10,520 nucleotides of DNA from NCBI GenBank assembly GCA_946183815.1, contig CAMHDG010000032.1:1-10520 (forward strand), read 5' to 3'. The DNA comes from an uncultured bacterium (GTDB lineage: Bacteria > Cyanobacteriota > Vampirovibrionia > Gastranaerophilales > Gastranaerophilaceae). The position numbers and the translations under genes were made by a program. The first letter of the stretch is position 1, and the number at the start of each line of letters is the position of its first letter. The notes beneath the pieces are model-generated. The model saw nothing but the letters and a program-made list of their open reading frames with translations, searched no databases and was not told the DNA's origin. Positions 1 through 6,938 of the stretch are shown here, one piece after another.

Positions 1-1
1 A

Positions 2-868
2 ATAAGTGATGTTCACTATTCAAATTTTGAAAACGATACTTCGTTTAAACTATTATCCAAAACAGGCGAAATTTTGAATGATGCAATTTGTCAGGTTAAC
101 AATACCCCGAATGTCGACTTTGTAATGTTTACGGGTGATATGATTAACCGACCTAAAAAAGACCAACTTATGACATTTATTAAATACGCAAATTTTCTAT
201 GCGTACCTTGGTATGCAGTGCTTGGTAATCACGATATTGCACACGATAATACTCTTACCAAAAAATTATATTTTGATATTTTAAACGGACACAACCCTAA
301 TTTTAATTTTATAAATTCGTACTACTCTTTTGTTCCAAAAAAAGGGTATAAGGTTATAGGACTGGATACAATTATTGATTATACAATGACCTCACAAGGC
401 GAGGTTTCCGAAGAACAGTTAGAATGGCTAAAGAAAGAACTCGATAATTCAAGAGGTGATATTGTTCTAATCTTTACCCATGTTCCTCTTATTGAACCGT
501 TCCCAAGCGAAAATCACAGACTGAAAAACAGTTATGAGGTTAAACTGTTGATTAAAAAATATGATAACCCGATTATTGTATGTTCGGGGCATTATCACGC
601 AACTAAAATATTTCAGGAACATAATATACTTTATATAAATACTCCGTCACTTGCCTCTTATCCAAACGCTTTCAGGATAATAAATATTTCACCCCGTTTA
701 AACAAGGTGCTTGTAGATGTTTATTTGAAAGAAACTAATTTGAAATCACTTCAACAACAGGCTAAAAATAAATGTATGGGTGCGAATATGCTCTACGGTA
801 CAGAAGAGGACAGGACAAATACGTTTGAACTTCCTAAAAAACGTGACAGAAGTACTTTGTCTGATTAA
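2..868 (+). CDS. Calcineurin-like metallophosphoesterase, 5'-truncated by window edge
   Basis: The reading frame is open from the first bases, so the true start lies upstream; 288 residues are visible. An in-frame TTG at base 74 is not the start, because the codons before it encode the first metal-binding motif, D-V-H (visible residues 3-5, in ISDVHYSNF). The other family motifs follow in order: TGD (44-46), GNHD (75-78), a TH motif (159-160, in FTHVPL) and GHYH (196-199). This is the full dinuclear-metal set of class III phosphodiesterases/CpdA-like enzymes, which hydrolyse phosphodiester or phosphomonoester bonds with Mn/Fe. The substrate cannot be read from the sequence; cyclic nucleotides or phospholipid-related esters are family possibilities. 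The N-terminus is missing, so a signal peptide or membrane anchor cannot be judged. No terminator follows directly; the first is at 1115-1143. Confidence 0.9.
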   Translation: MSDVHYSNFENDTSFKLLSKTGEILNDAICQVNNTPNVDFVMFTGDMINRPKKDQLMTFIKYANFLCVPWYAVLGNHDIAHDNTLTKKLYFDILNGHNPNFNFINSYYSFVPKKGYKVIGLDTIIDYTMTSQGEVSEEQLEWLKKELDNSRGDIVLIFTHVPLIEPFPSENHRLKNSYEVKLLIKKYDNPIIVCSGHYHATKIFQEHNILYINTPSLASYPNAFRIINISPRLNKVLVDVYLKETNLKSLQQQAKNKCMGANMLYGTEEDRTNTFELPKKRDRSTLSD

Positions 869-893
869 CGAAAATTCGCAGAAAAATTATAAT
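865..893 (+). promoter_or_regulatory. Possible promoter for the 900-1143 transcript
   Basis: A perfect TATAAT lies at 888-893, with a weak -35-like TTAACG at 865-870 and a 17-bp spacer. It overlaps the stop codon of the metallophosphoesterase. No coding region follows in this direction, so a start near 900 would produce a non-coding RNA ending at the 1115-1143 terminator. In such AT-rich DNA a lone TATAAT is weak evidence. Confidence 0.3.
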
Positions 894-899
894 TTTGCA

Positions 900-1143
900 T
901 GCAATAATAAGACTATATCTTTGTTTTAGCCACATTTATTAAGTTTTGTAACAAAAATAATGCTCTCTGAAATTGGGAATTTTTTATATACTTTATATAT
1001 ATGTAAGCGATATATGAGAGAGCAAAAAATAAATCGCTACCAAAACAAAGTTTTAAAAGACACACAAATTTATTTTAACCTATATACCCTAATTCCCTTC
1101 CTAATTCTAGATTTAGCCTTCCTTGCGAAAGGCTTTTTTTTTT
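900..1143 (+). ncRNA. Candidate structured small RNA, unassigned family
   Basis: No credible gene occupies this stretch of about 280 bp. It contains nested complementary segments. CTTTGTTTT (919-927) pairs with AAAACAAAG (1042-1050), extended by AGC (928-930) with GCT (1036-1038) across a 3-nt bulge. Inside it, GCTCTCT (962-968) pairs with AGAGAGC (1017-1023). In the loop of that hairpin AGCGAT (1006-1011) is complementary to ATCGCT (1033-1038), giving a possible pseudoknot or switch. An intrinsic terminator ends the stretch and a TATAAT precedes it. I do not recognise a known RNA family. Chance pairing is easy in AT-rich sequence, and the stretch could simply be the 3' UTR of the upstream gene. 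Confidence 0.3.
1115..1143 (+). terminator. Rho-independent terminator
   Basis: AGCCTT (1115-1120) pairs with AAGGCT (1129-1134) around an 8-nt loop and runs into ten T's (1134-1143). A second, outer inverted repeat, CCTAATTCTAG (1100-1110) against CTAAAATTAGG (1146-1156) with one mismatch, encloses it. The T-run points to plus-strand termination, for the metallophosphoesterase or the candidate small RNA. The outer arm overlaps the gshA stop codon, so the structure may also protect the gshA 3' end. Confidence 0.75.
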
Positions 1144-1151
1144 GCCTAAAA

Positions 1152-2399
1152 TTAGGATATATCACATGGGGTCAGGTTTTTGCCGTTTAATTCTATAATT
1201 GGTGTGAGAAAATCTATATCTTTATCTTCCGAATATTTTAAAGAGGTTTCCGATATATTCAATAATTCTTTTGTCACATCTTTTATATAAGTACCTTTTA
1301 CCTTTGAGTTAAGCGCAAAACGAGGGACATTATATCTAAATTCAGCGATATCGTTGATTGAGAATTTTTTTAAAAATTCTTCTGTTTCCGTTAAAGCATC
1401 TGTATTATAAAAAATACCTTTATAAAAAGATAGAAGGGAATACATATATTTTTCATCAACACAGTCGTGGTTTCTTATTTCAATAAAATTCCTTAATCTG
1501 ATTTCAGGGAAAAAGAGGTTAGCATGCAGGTTAAAATCTTCCATTTCGGCATCAAAACCTTCGTATCCTTCAGTGATAAACTGTCTGAAATTAATTTTTC
1601 CATCAATATGAATATATTTGTTATCCCTTACAATATAAATCATAGGAACTTCGAGCAGGGTTTTTACATAATCTTTAAAGGTCATATCCCGTTTGAATTT
1701 TGTAGCAAAACCACATCTTTCGTTGTCGGTATTTAGCCATGCCAAAGCCCTGAAACTCTTGTAACCGGTATCAACACCGCCTCTTATTTTTGAGTTGGCA
1801 TACATGGCTGTCACAAATGGGGATAATTTATTGGCAAGATTGAACTTTCTTATAGCATCTTCTTCATCTTTAAAATCTATCCCGACTTGTATCCCTGCGG
1901 TTTCTCTCATCATTACGTCTGATAGTATCCCCCAAAGATAGTTTGCCATATATTTATATCTTTTTTTAGGGATAAGTTTTATGTTTTTATAAGTTGTTTT
2001 TGGATAAACACCGTAGTTTAACAGTTCGATATCGTATTTGTCAAAAATTGATTGCAGGGTTTTATTTATAGTATCAATTTTTAATTTAACATCACTAACG
2101 GTTTTTTGCGGTTCTATACTTAATTCTACCTGTGCTCCGGGTTCAAGTGTTATGGTATCGTGGATTTTTTTTAGTCCGATAATTTCTGTTTCGTCCAGTA
2201 TATAATCCCAGTTGTCAAGTTTTGCAAACTCTTTGAGAATTTCACATACTCCAAATTCGCCATAGTACGAGGCTGTCAGTTTTGTGTACTTATTTACAGG
2301 TAACCGTTCATACTCTATACCTATCAATTCATCTGTTTTACAACCTTTTAAAAAGGTGTCCGCCAATGTATCAAGTGATAGTTTTTCTTTACAATACAT
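1152..2399 (-). CDS. gshA: Glutamate-cysteine ligase, plant/cyanobacterial (GCS2) type
   Basis: The product (415 residues) should ligate L-glutamate and L-cysteine with ATP to gamma-glutamylcysteine, the first step of glutathione synthesis, in the cytoplasm. Family landmarks are visible: GIEYE (27-31), the EPGAQVELS segment (86-94; plant enzymes have a close EPGGQFELS), ETAGIQVGIDF (166-176) and RLRNFIEIRNHD (301-312). I chose the ATG at 2399 because AAGGAG (2410-2405) sits 5 nt upstream. An in-frame ATG at 2417 lies inside a TATAAT box and has no ribosome-binding site. No glutathione synthetase (gshB) is in the window, so the end product may be gamma-glutamylcysteine or glutathione made elsewhere. 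The last codons and stop overlap a CATGGGGTCAGG motif and an inverted repeat, so the C-terminus may have been altered by an insertion. Confidence 0.88.
   Translation of the reverse strand: MYCKEKLSLDTLADTFLKGCKTDELIGIEYERLPVNKYTKLTASYYGEFGVCEILKEFAKLDNWDYILDETEIIGLKKIHDTITLEPGAQVELSIEPQKTVSDVKLKIDTINKTLQSIFDKYDIELLNYGVYPKTTYKNIKLIPKKRYKYMANYLWGILSDVMMRETAGIQVGIDFKDEEDAIRKFNLANKLSPFVTAMYANSKIRGGVDTGYKSFRALAWLNTDNERCGFATKFKRDMTFKDYVKTLLEVPMIYIVRDNKYIHIDGKINFRQFITEGYEGFDAEMEDFNLHANLFFPEIRLRNFIEIRNHDCVDEKYMYSLLSFYKGIFYNTDALTETEEFLKKFSINDIAEFRYNVPRFALNSKVKGTYIKDVTKELLNISETSLKYSEDKDIDFLTPIIELNGKNLTPCDIS
1165..1176 (+). repeat. CATGGGGTCAGG motif at the gshA 3' end
   Basis: This 12-mer resembles GGGGTCAG-type motifs that I recall at the ends of small IS200/REP-associated elements in many bacteria. 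A near copy, CATGGGTCAGAG, lies at 9260-9271 in the same orientation. In the same neighbourhoods both loci carry the 12-mer TTGCCTAAAATT (1142-1153 and 9636-9647). No transposase gene is present. It may be a solo element end or a coincidence. Confidence 0.3.
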
Positions 2400-2404
2400 A
2401 TATT

Positions 2405-2421
2405 CTCCTTTTTCCATTATA
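2405..2421 (-). promoter_or_regulatory. gshA -10 box and Shine-Dalgarno
   Basis: Read on the minus strand, TATAAT (2421-2416) is followed by AAGGAG (2410-2405) and then, after 5 nt, ATG at 2399. A start about 7 nt below the -10 would leave a leader of roughly 10 nt that is almost entirely ribosome-binding site. The -35 is poor (TTATTA, 2444-2439, 17-bp spacer). The arrangement decides the gshA start, because the upstream ATG overlaps the -10. Confidence 0.5.
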
Positions 2422-2507
2422 CGTCAGATATAAATAAATAATAAATTATTCGTACAAATATAGTTTTACCGAAGTGTATAATTTTTCAGGTTAGTTTTTT
2501 CTTATTA

Positions 2508-2516
2508 TGTTAAAAT
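2508..2516 (+). promoter_or_regulatory. Extended -10 promoter of rnhB, probably leaderless
   Basis: TGtTAAAAT (2508-2516) fits an extended -10 and ends 6 nt before the rnhB ATG. Transcription would then begin at or next to the A of the start codon. No Shine-Dalgarno and no good -35 are visible. The wider string TATGnTAAAAT recurs before the next gene at 3186-3196. Confidence 0.5.
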
Positions 2517-2522
2517 TTAAGA

Positions 2523-3173
2523 ATGAAAGAAGTATTTTCTAAAAAACTATTTGATTTTGATAAATCGTTTAAAAAAAATATTATAGGAACAGACGAGGCG
2601 GGCAGAGGTCCTGGGGCAGGCGGAGTATTTGCAAGTGCGGTTTGTTTTGAAAAGGTTACCTCTAAAATTATTGATGAATTGAGTATATTAAACGACTCTA
2701 AACAAATTTCCGCTAAAAAAAGAGAGTATCTTTACGATTTTGTTAAAAATGAATCTGTTAACCAAACAATATGTATAGAGGTAGAAGAAATAGAGGAAAC
2801 AAATATTCTGGCATGCTCTTTAAAGGCAATGAAACTGGCATGCGAAGATGTTATATCTCGTATAAATAAAGATAATATTCTGGTAATTGTTGACGGAAAC
2901 AGGCTAATAAGAAATTTTGATTATCCTCAACAGTATATAGTTAAAGGAGATGGAAAATCTGCTTCAATAGCGGCTGCAAGCATATTGGCAAAAGTATCAC
3001 GTGACAGGTATATGCTTGAACTTGATAAAGAATTTCCGCAATATAACTGGAAAAGTAATGCAGGTTATATGACAAAAGAGCACCTTGAGGCTGTTGATAA
3101 GTATGGACTTACAAAGTACCACAGAAAATCTTTCTTTAAAAAACATTTTGAAAAACAACTAACATTATTCTAA
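2523..3173 (+). CDS. rnhB: Ribonuclease HII
   Basis: The 216-residue protein degrades the RNA of RNA/DNA hybrids and cuts at single ribonucleotides embedded in DNA, starting ribonucleotide excision repair. The family signature GTDEAGRGPGAGG (22-32 and beyond) gives the acidic residues D24 and E25; IVDGN supplies D122 and KGDGKS supplies D141, completing the DEDD metal site. The DSK motif (56-58), the ASILAKVSRDR helix (150-160) and GYMTKEH complete the type-2 fold. The glycine at position 32 replaces the proline usual in the AGPV stretch, a mild variant. Length is normal for the family. The start has no Shine-Dalgarno but has an extended -10 six bases upstream. The gap to the adaptor gene is 50 bp, and that gene has its own -10. 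Confidence 0.95.
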   Translation: MKEVFSKKLFDFDKSFKKNIIGTDEAGRGPGAGGVFASAVCFEKVTSKIIDELSILNDSKQISAKKREYLYDFVKNESVNQTICIEVEEIEETNILACSLKAMKLACEDVISRINKDNILVIVDGNRLIRNFDYPQQYIVKGDGKSASIAAASILAKVSRDRYMLELDKEFPQYNWKSNAGYMTKEHLEAVDKYGLTKYHRKSFFKKHFEKQLTLF

Positions 3174-3187
3174 CCTTTTGTGATATA

Positions 3188-3216
3188 TGATAAAATATAT
3201 TTAGAAGATAAGAGGG
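3188..3216 (+). promoter_or_regulatory. Extended -10 promoter and RBS of the adaptor gene
   Basis: TGaTAAAAT (3188-3196) matches the rnhB box closely. AGAGGG (3211-3216) lies 7 nt before a TTG start codon at 3224 and supports that start over the ATG at 3245. The predicted leader is about 20 nt. The box is just after the rnhB stop, so readthrough from rnhB is also possible. Confidence 0.45.
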
Positions 3217-3223
3217 TAAACAT

Positions 3224-4315
3224 TTGAAAAAAGAAGATAAAGAAATGAGTTTTTATAAAAAAGCCTTGTTCTTTTTGATAGGGTTAACTTTACTTGTAGT
3301 TGGGATAAATATTTATTCATCAAATTATGAAACAACAACAGATGCAACAGTAGAAGGTCGATTAGTAACAATATCACCACGTGTTTCAGGTTTTGTTACC
3401 CATATTTACGCTGAAGAAGGTTTAGAGGTCAAAAAAGGCGATTTGTTGATGGAGATAGATTATTCTCCTTACGTAGAAAAATTGAGAAAAACAGAATCAG
3501 AACTAAAAGTTGCAAGAACAAAACTGGCAATGGCTGAATATGACCCCGAAACAGGTGCAAGAAGAACAAGCACGTTTATCAATAAAATAAGATTCCCGCA
3601 CGGCTTTGATAACTATTCCAGTAAGTACGGGGAAGGGATAGATATTGACCCTGAAGATGATAAAGGATTTCATCTAAAGTATGATAAAAGCGTTTTAACT
3701 GACCCTTCAAAAGAGCCGAAAAAGACGAAAAAACAACCTCAGCCCCAACTACAACAACAGTCAAATAGTGTGAAAACAGCCCAAAACCCTCAAAATCCCC
3801 AAAATCAAAATCAACAACAACAAAAAGGTGAGGAAGAAGAAGTGTTAGATCCTGTTCAGTTAGGTCAAGATGTTAAACGTCTTGAAGCAATGGTTGAACA
3901 ACTCAAACTTGATTTATCCTACACAAAGATTTACGCAACTCAAGACGGGACAGTTTCTAATTGCAGAATAAGTGTTGGGGAAATGGCTGATATAGGACAG
4001 GGCGTTATTTCTATTATCCCAAAACGTGTGTGGATAAATGCAAACTTTAATCCCGTTCAGACGGAATCTATGGTAATAGGTCAGCCTGTTGTGGTTAAAA
4101 TATCAAAATATCCTGCACGCAGGTTTAAAGGAGTTGTTGAAGATATAAAGCGTTCGCCTGAATCAGAATGGATAACTCCGGAACAGGACAAACAACAAAA
4201 TGTTCCCCAAATCCCAAAATCGAAAGTTCCTGTTAGAATTACTTTTGTCGAGGACTATTCTGATTACGAAATTACCCCCGGCATGACCGTCACCGCCTCT
4301 GTAAAAATTCATTAA
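3224..4315 (+). CDS. HlyD/EmrA-type membrane fusion (periplasmic adaptor) protein
   Basis: This 363-residue protein has one N-terminal membrane helix (14-31). It is followed by the first half of a biotinyl-lipoyl-like domain (about 41-80, TTDATVEGRLVTISPRVSG onward), a helix (82-106), a long spacer, a second helix (208-233), the second lipoyl half (234-262) and a beta-barrel domain (265-363) ending MTVTASVKIH. Such adaptors bridge an inner-membrane transporter and an outer-membrane channel in export pumps; order and motifs are nearest EmrA. The spacer is odd: residues 107-210 are charged and then Q/N/P-rich (QNPQNPQNQNQQQQ at 187-200) instead of a continuous helical hairpin. No transporter or channel gene is adjacent, so the substrate is unknown. 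The TTG start is chosen for its AGAGGG site. Confidence 0.85.
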   Translation: MKKEDKEMSFYKKALFFLIGLTLLVVGINIYSSNYETTTDATVEGRLVTISPRVSGFVTHIYAEEGLEVKKGDLLMEIDYSPYVEKLRKTESELKVARTKLAMAEYDPETGARRTSTFINKIRFPHGFDNYSSKYGEGIDIDPEDDKGFHLKYDKSVLTDPSKEPKKTKKQPQPQLQQQSNSVKTAQNPQNPQNQNQQQQKGEEEEVLDPVQLGQDVKRLEAMVEQLKLDLSYTKIYATQDGTVSNCRISVGEMADIGQGVISIIPKRVWINANFNPVQTESMVIGQPVVVKISKYPARRFKGVVEDIKRSPESEWITPEQDKQQNVPQIPKSKVPVRITFVEDYSDYEITPGMTVTASVKIH

Positions 4316-4327
4316 AAGTGTGTGGTT

Positions 4328-6691
4328 TTAGTTTATATCAACTATGCTGACTCCGTCACCGCCCTCGGCGTTTTCTCCCGCTCTGTATTTTGCAACATAA
4401 GGTGATGTTGATAAAAATTCACGTACTGCCGATTTTAACGCACCTGTTCCATGACCATGAATTATTTGTACAGGTGTGAGGTTTGCCAAACTTGCTTTAT
4501 CTAAATATGCTTCTAACTCATCAAGTGCATCTTCTACCGTAAACCCTCTCAAATCAAGTTTTGATGACATAGAATATCGTTTTAGTTCAAAATTTGCAGA
4601 TGGTTTCACAGGCTTTTTAATTGTCGGTTTTATCAATGACTTATTATAAACAGCAAGTTTGTTCTTTTTAATCTTGGTTTTGATATTCCCCATTTGAACA
4701 AAAACATTATTATTCTTGTCAGGCATGGATAACAAGGTAACCTCCTGATTTATATCTTTCACAATAAATACATCATTTACCTTTGCGTTATCCCAGTTTA
4801 TTTCATCATATTTTTCTGCTTCTTCAAGTGCGCTTAAATCACCTCTGAATTTGTGTTCCAGATTAGCCAGTCTTAAATATGAACGTCTTGCTATCTTTTC
4901 TGATTTTTCTTTTCTTAATTCGGTCAAAATATCTTTTATCTCTCGTTTAACCTCGTCTAATTCCCCGTCAAATCTGTTTTTGATATGTTTAAGAGTTTTG
5001 TTTTTGGTCTTTTTAAACTCTGTCATTTCTTTTTCGTATTTCTTTTTGATACTTTCTGCCTGTGCACTTGTTTCTTCAGCAGTTTGAAGATTTTTCGCAA
5101 GTTGGTGATGAGTATCTTGTAATTTTTCTACAACCTCTAATGAGTTATCTTTCTGGTTATAAAGAATGTCCTGTGCTTGTTCGACTAATTTTTTATCAAG
5201 CCCTAAATTAGCACTGACAGAGATTGCATTACTCATCCCCGGGATACCGATAATAAGGTTATAAGTAGGTGAAAGAGTTTCCGTATCAAATTCAACGCAG
5301 GCATTTTTAAAATAAGAATCAGTATATTCTAACGATTTTAACTGTCCGTAGTGGGTTGTTATAACAGAAAGTGTTGATAATTTTTTAAGTCGTTTTAGAA
5401 TAACCTCTGCTAATACTGCACCCTCAACCGGGTCTGTTCCTGCGCAAAGTTCGTCTAATAATACAAAAGTGTCGGAATTAGACTGGTTTAAAATGTTTAT
5501 AATATTTGTCATGTGTGATGAAAAAGTCGAAAGGTTTTGTAAGATATTCTGATCATCGCCTATATCTGCAAAAACATTCTTGAACGGGTAGATATGTGCT
5601 TCGGCGCAAGGCAAGAACATGCCTGATTTTGTCATAAGTAAAAACAGCCCGATGGTTTTCAGTGCAACTGTTTTACCACCTGTGTTTGAGCCTGTAATTA
5701 ATACAGAGCCGTAATCTTTTCCTATCACAAAATCGTTTTCTACAAGTTTTTCTACCCTGCCGATAAGCAGAGGGTGACGCATATTATCTATTTTGACTAT
5801 TTTCTTTTCTTCTAAAATTGGCTCGACTGATTTTGTTTTTACCGCATAACGTGCTTTTGTAAAATGAAAATCTATCTCGCCTACAAGTATAATACTTGAT
5901 TTTATTTCTTCTATGTTGAGTTTAATCTCTTTGCTCAAAGATGTAAGAATAGATATAATTTCGCCATGAATTTTTGCTTTAACCTCTCTTATTTTGTTAT
6001 TGAGAGGGATAACCTGTGTCGGTTCTATATATAGAGTTTTATTTGTGGCAGAGGCATCGTGAACTATCCCCTGAATTTTTGTTTTAGCGGAAGCCTTAAC
6101 CTGAAACACAACTCTGTCATCACGCAGGGTATATATTTGTTCCTGTAAGTGTTTGTTAAAATCAGGTGAGTTTAATAATCTTGTAGTTGTTTCTTTTAGA
6201 GTGGTTTCTGTTTCTCTCAAAGAAGAATACAGTCCGCTTAATGTTTGGGTCGCATCGTGTCTGACATTAAAATTATCGTCAAAAGTATCAGATATCCTAT
6301 CCTCAAGTTCTTTGTTTGTATAAATCTTTAAGCCCTGATTATATAGCATGGAGGCTTGGTCTGTATTATCTCTTAAAAAACCTTTCACAAGTCTGAAACT
6401 ACGCAGGGTTTTCCCAAAATCAATCAGTTCGTCCTCTGAAAAAAATTCAGGTCTTATATCAACTTCTTCAAGGTTAATTACGTAATCGAGCGGAATATCC
6501 AGTGCATTATCAAGAACCGTAATAGCCTCTTTTGTGTAATTGAGCATAGTTTGAATTTCTGAAACCTCTTTTGATGGCTGAAGGTCAAGACAAAGTGTTT
6601 TGGAATAATGACATCGTGTATAGTTTGCCATTTCTTCCAAAACTTTGTTATATTCCAATGATTTTAATGTTTTTTGATATGCACCACTCAT
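4328..6691 (-). CDS. mutS2: MutS2 endonuclease / ribosome-rescue ATPase
   Basis: The length of 787 residues is normal for MutS2. The core and lever region (about 1-300) precedes the ATPase. Its Walker A is GSNTGGKT (334-341), the ABC-like signature region is STFSSHM (389-394), Walker B is VLLDELCAGTD (410-420) and a switch histidine lies in THYGQ (446-450). A charged coiled coil (about 515-625) follows, then a short beta-rich segment and a C-terminal Smr domain (711-787) with LDLRG (712-716) and HGHGTG (745-750). MutS2 lacks the mismatch-recognition domain of MutS. Family members suppress recombination and, in Bacillus, act on collided ribosomes. The gene converges with the adaptor gene, 12 bp apart and with no terminator between. 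The start has no Shine-Dalgarno, and a TATGAT box (6703-6698) lies 6 nt before the ATG. Confidence 0.95.
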   Translation of the reverse strand: MSGAYQKTLKSLEYNKVLEEMANYTRCHYSKTLCLDLQPSKEVSEIQTMLNYTKEAITVLDNALDIPLDYVINLEEVDIRPEFFSEDELIDFGKTLRSFRLVKGFLRDNTDQASMLYNQGLKIYTNKELEDRISDTFDDNFNVRHDATQTLSGLYSSLRETETTLKETTTRLLNSPDFNKHLQEQIYTLRDDRVVFQVKASAKTKIQGIVHDASATNKTLYIEPTQVIPLNNKIREVKAKIHGEIISILTSLSKEIKLNIEEIKSSIILVGEIDFHFTKARYAVKTKSVEPILEEKKIVKIDNMRHPLLIGRVEKLVENDFVIGKDYGSVLITGSNTGGKTVALKTIGLFLLMTKSGMFLPCAEAHIYPFKNVFADIGDDQNILQNLSTFSSHMTNIINILNQSNSDTFVLLDELCAGTDPVEGAVLAEVILKRLKKLSTLSVITTHYGQLKSLEYTDSYFKNACVEFDTETLSPTYNLIIGIPGMSNAISVSANLGLDKKLVEQAQDILYNQKDNSLEVVEKLQDTHHQLAKNLQTAEETSAQAESIKKKYEKEMTEFKKTKNKTLKHIKNRFDGELDEVKREIKDILTELRKEKSEKIARRSYLRLANLEHKFRGDLSALEEAEKYDEINWDNAKVNDVFIVKDINQEVTLLSMPDKNNNVFVQMGNIKTKIKKNKLAVYNKSLIKPTIKKPVKPSANFELKRYSMSSKLDLRGFTVEDALDELEAYLDKASLANLTPVQIIHGHGTGALKSAVREFLSTSPYVAKYRAGENAEGGDGVSIVDIN

Positions 6692-6697
6692 AATTTA

Positions 6698-6703
6698 ATC
6701 ATA
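6698..6703 (-). promoter_or_regulatory. Possible -10 box directly before mutS2
   Basis: TATGAT on the minus strand ends 6 nt before the mutS2 ATG, preceded directly by TG. The spacing equals that of the rnhB and comF boxes, and there is no ribosome-binding site. The match is weaker than in those two genes. If it is used, the mRNA would be leaderless. Confidence 0.3.
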
Positions 6704-6780
6704 CAAAAAGCATGATGGTTTTTCAAAGGGGAGGGTAAATTACTATTTAGAGGCGAACGTAGTGAGCCGATATTTGCAAA

Positions 6781-6895
6781 AGTGATTAAGTGACTAGGTG
6801 ACTGAGTGACTAAGAATTTGGCTAAAAGCCAAAGTATTATTGCCGATTAAAAATCGGCTTGCTTAGTCACTTAATCACTTAATCACCTAGTCACT
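6781..6895. repeat. Octamer tandem arrays forming a long stem with two hairpins at its tip
   Basis: The left arm (6781-6814) is four octamers of the form RGTGAYTR (AGTGATTA, AGTGACTA, GGTGACTG, AGTGACTA) plus AG. The right arm (6862-6895) is the same motif in reverse orientation. The two 34-nt arms pair with 28 Watson-Crick pairs, 3 G-T pairs and 3 mismatches. Between them are two hairpins, each with a 7-bp perfect stem and an AAA loop: TTTGGCT/AGCCAAA (6817-6833) and GCCGATT/AATCGGC (6842-6858). Such compensating structure suggests selection or replication slippage acting on a cruciform or RNA fold. Confidence 0.8.
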
Positions 6896-6938
6896 GTAAA
6901 TTATTGTTTAGCGGTTTCCCCGCTAAACAATAATTTAC
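6896..6938. repeat. Perfect 19-bp palindrome, core of a dispersed repeat
   Basis: GTAAATTATTGTTTAGCGG (6896-6914) and its exact reverse complement (6920-6938) flank a 5-nt spacer. The same 19-mer recurs exactly at 10469-10487, and a version with three differences lies near 6734-6752. The hairpin has no T-run on either side, so it is not a standard terminator for the minus-strand gene that ends inside it, though it could stabilise that mRNA's 3' end. Confidence 0.85.

Noticed and set aside
960..1190. A 76-codon plus-strand reading frame between the metallophosphoesterase and gshA
   Set aside because: It has no ribosome-binding site, runs through the terminator hairpin and T-run, and overlaps the gshA 3' end. 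Its hydrophobic residues come from the T-rich sequence.
2523..4315. rnhB and the adaptor gene as a functional operon
   Set aside because: The adaptor has its own extended -10 and ribosome-binding site, and the functions are unrelated; co-transcription is possible but not supported.
6781..6895. Possible CRISPR-like array
   Set aside because: The units are 8 bp, contiguous and without unique spacers, and the second block is inverted, so this is a tandem-repeat stem.
6896..6938. 19-bp palindrome as a rho-independent terminator
   Set aside because: There is no T-run on either side and the stem is mostly AT; the exact copy of the arm at 10469 shows it is part of a dispersed repeat.
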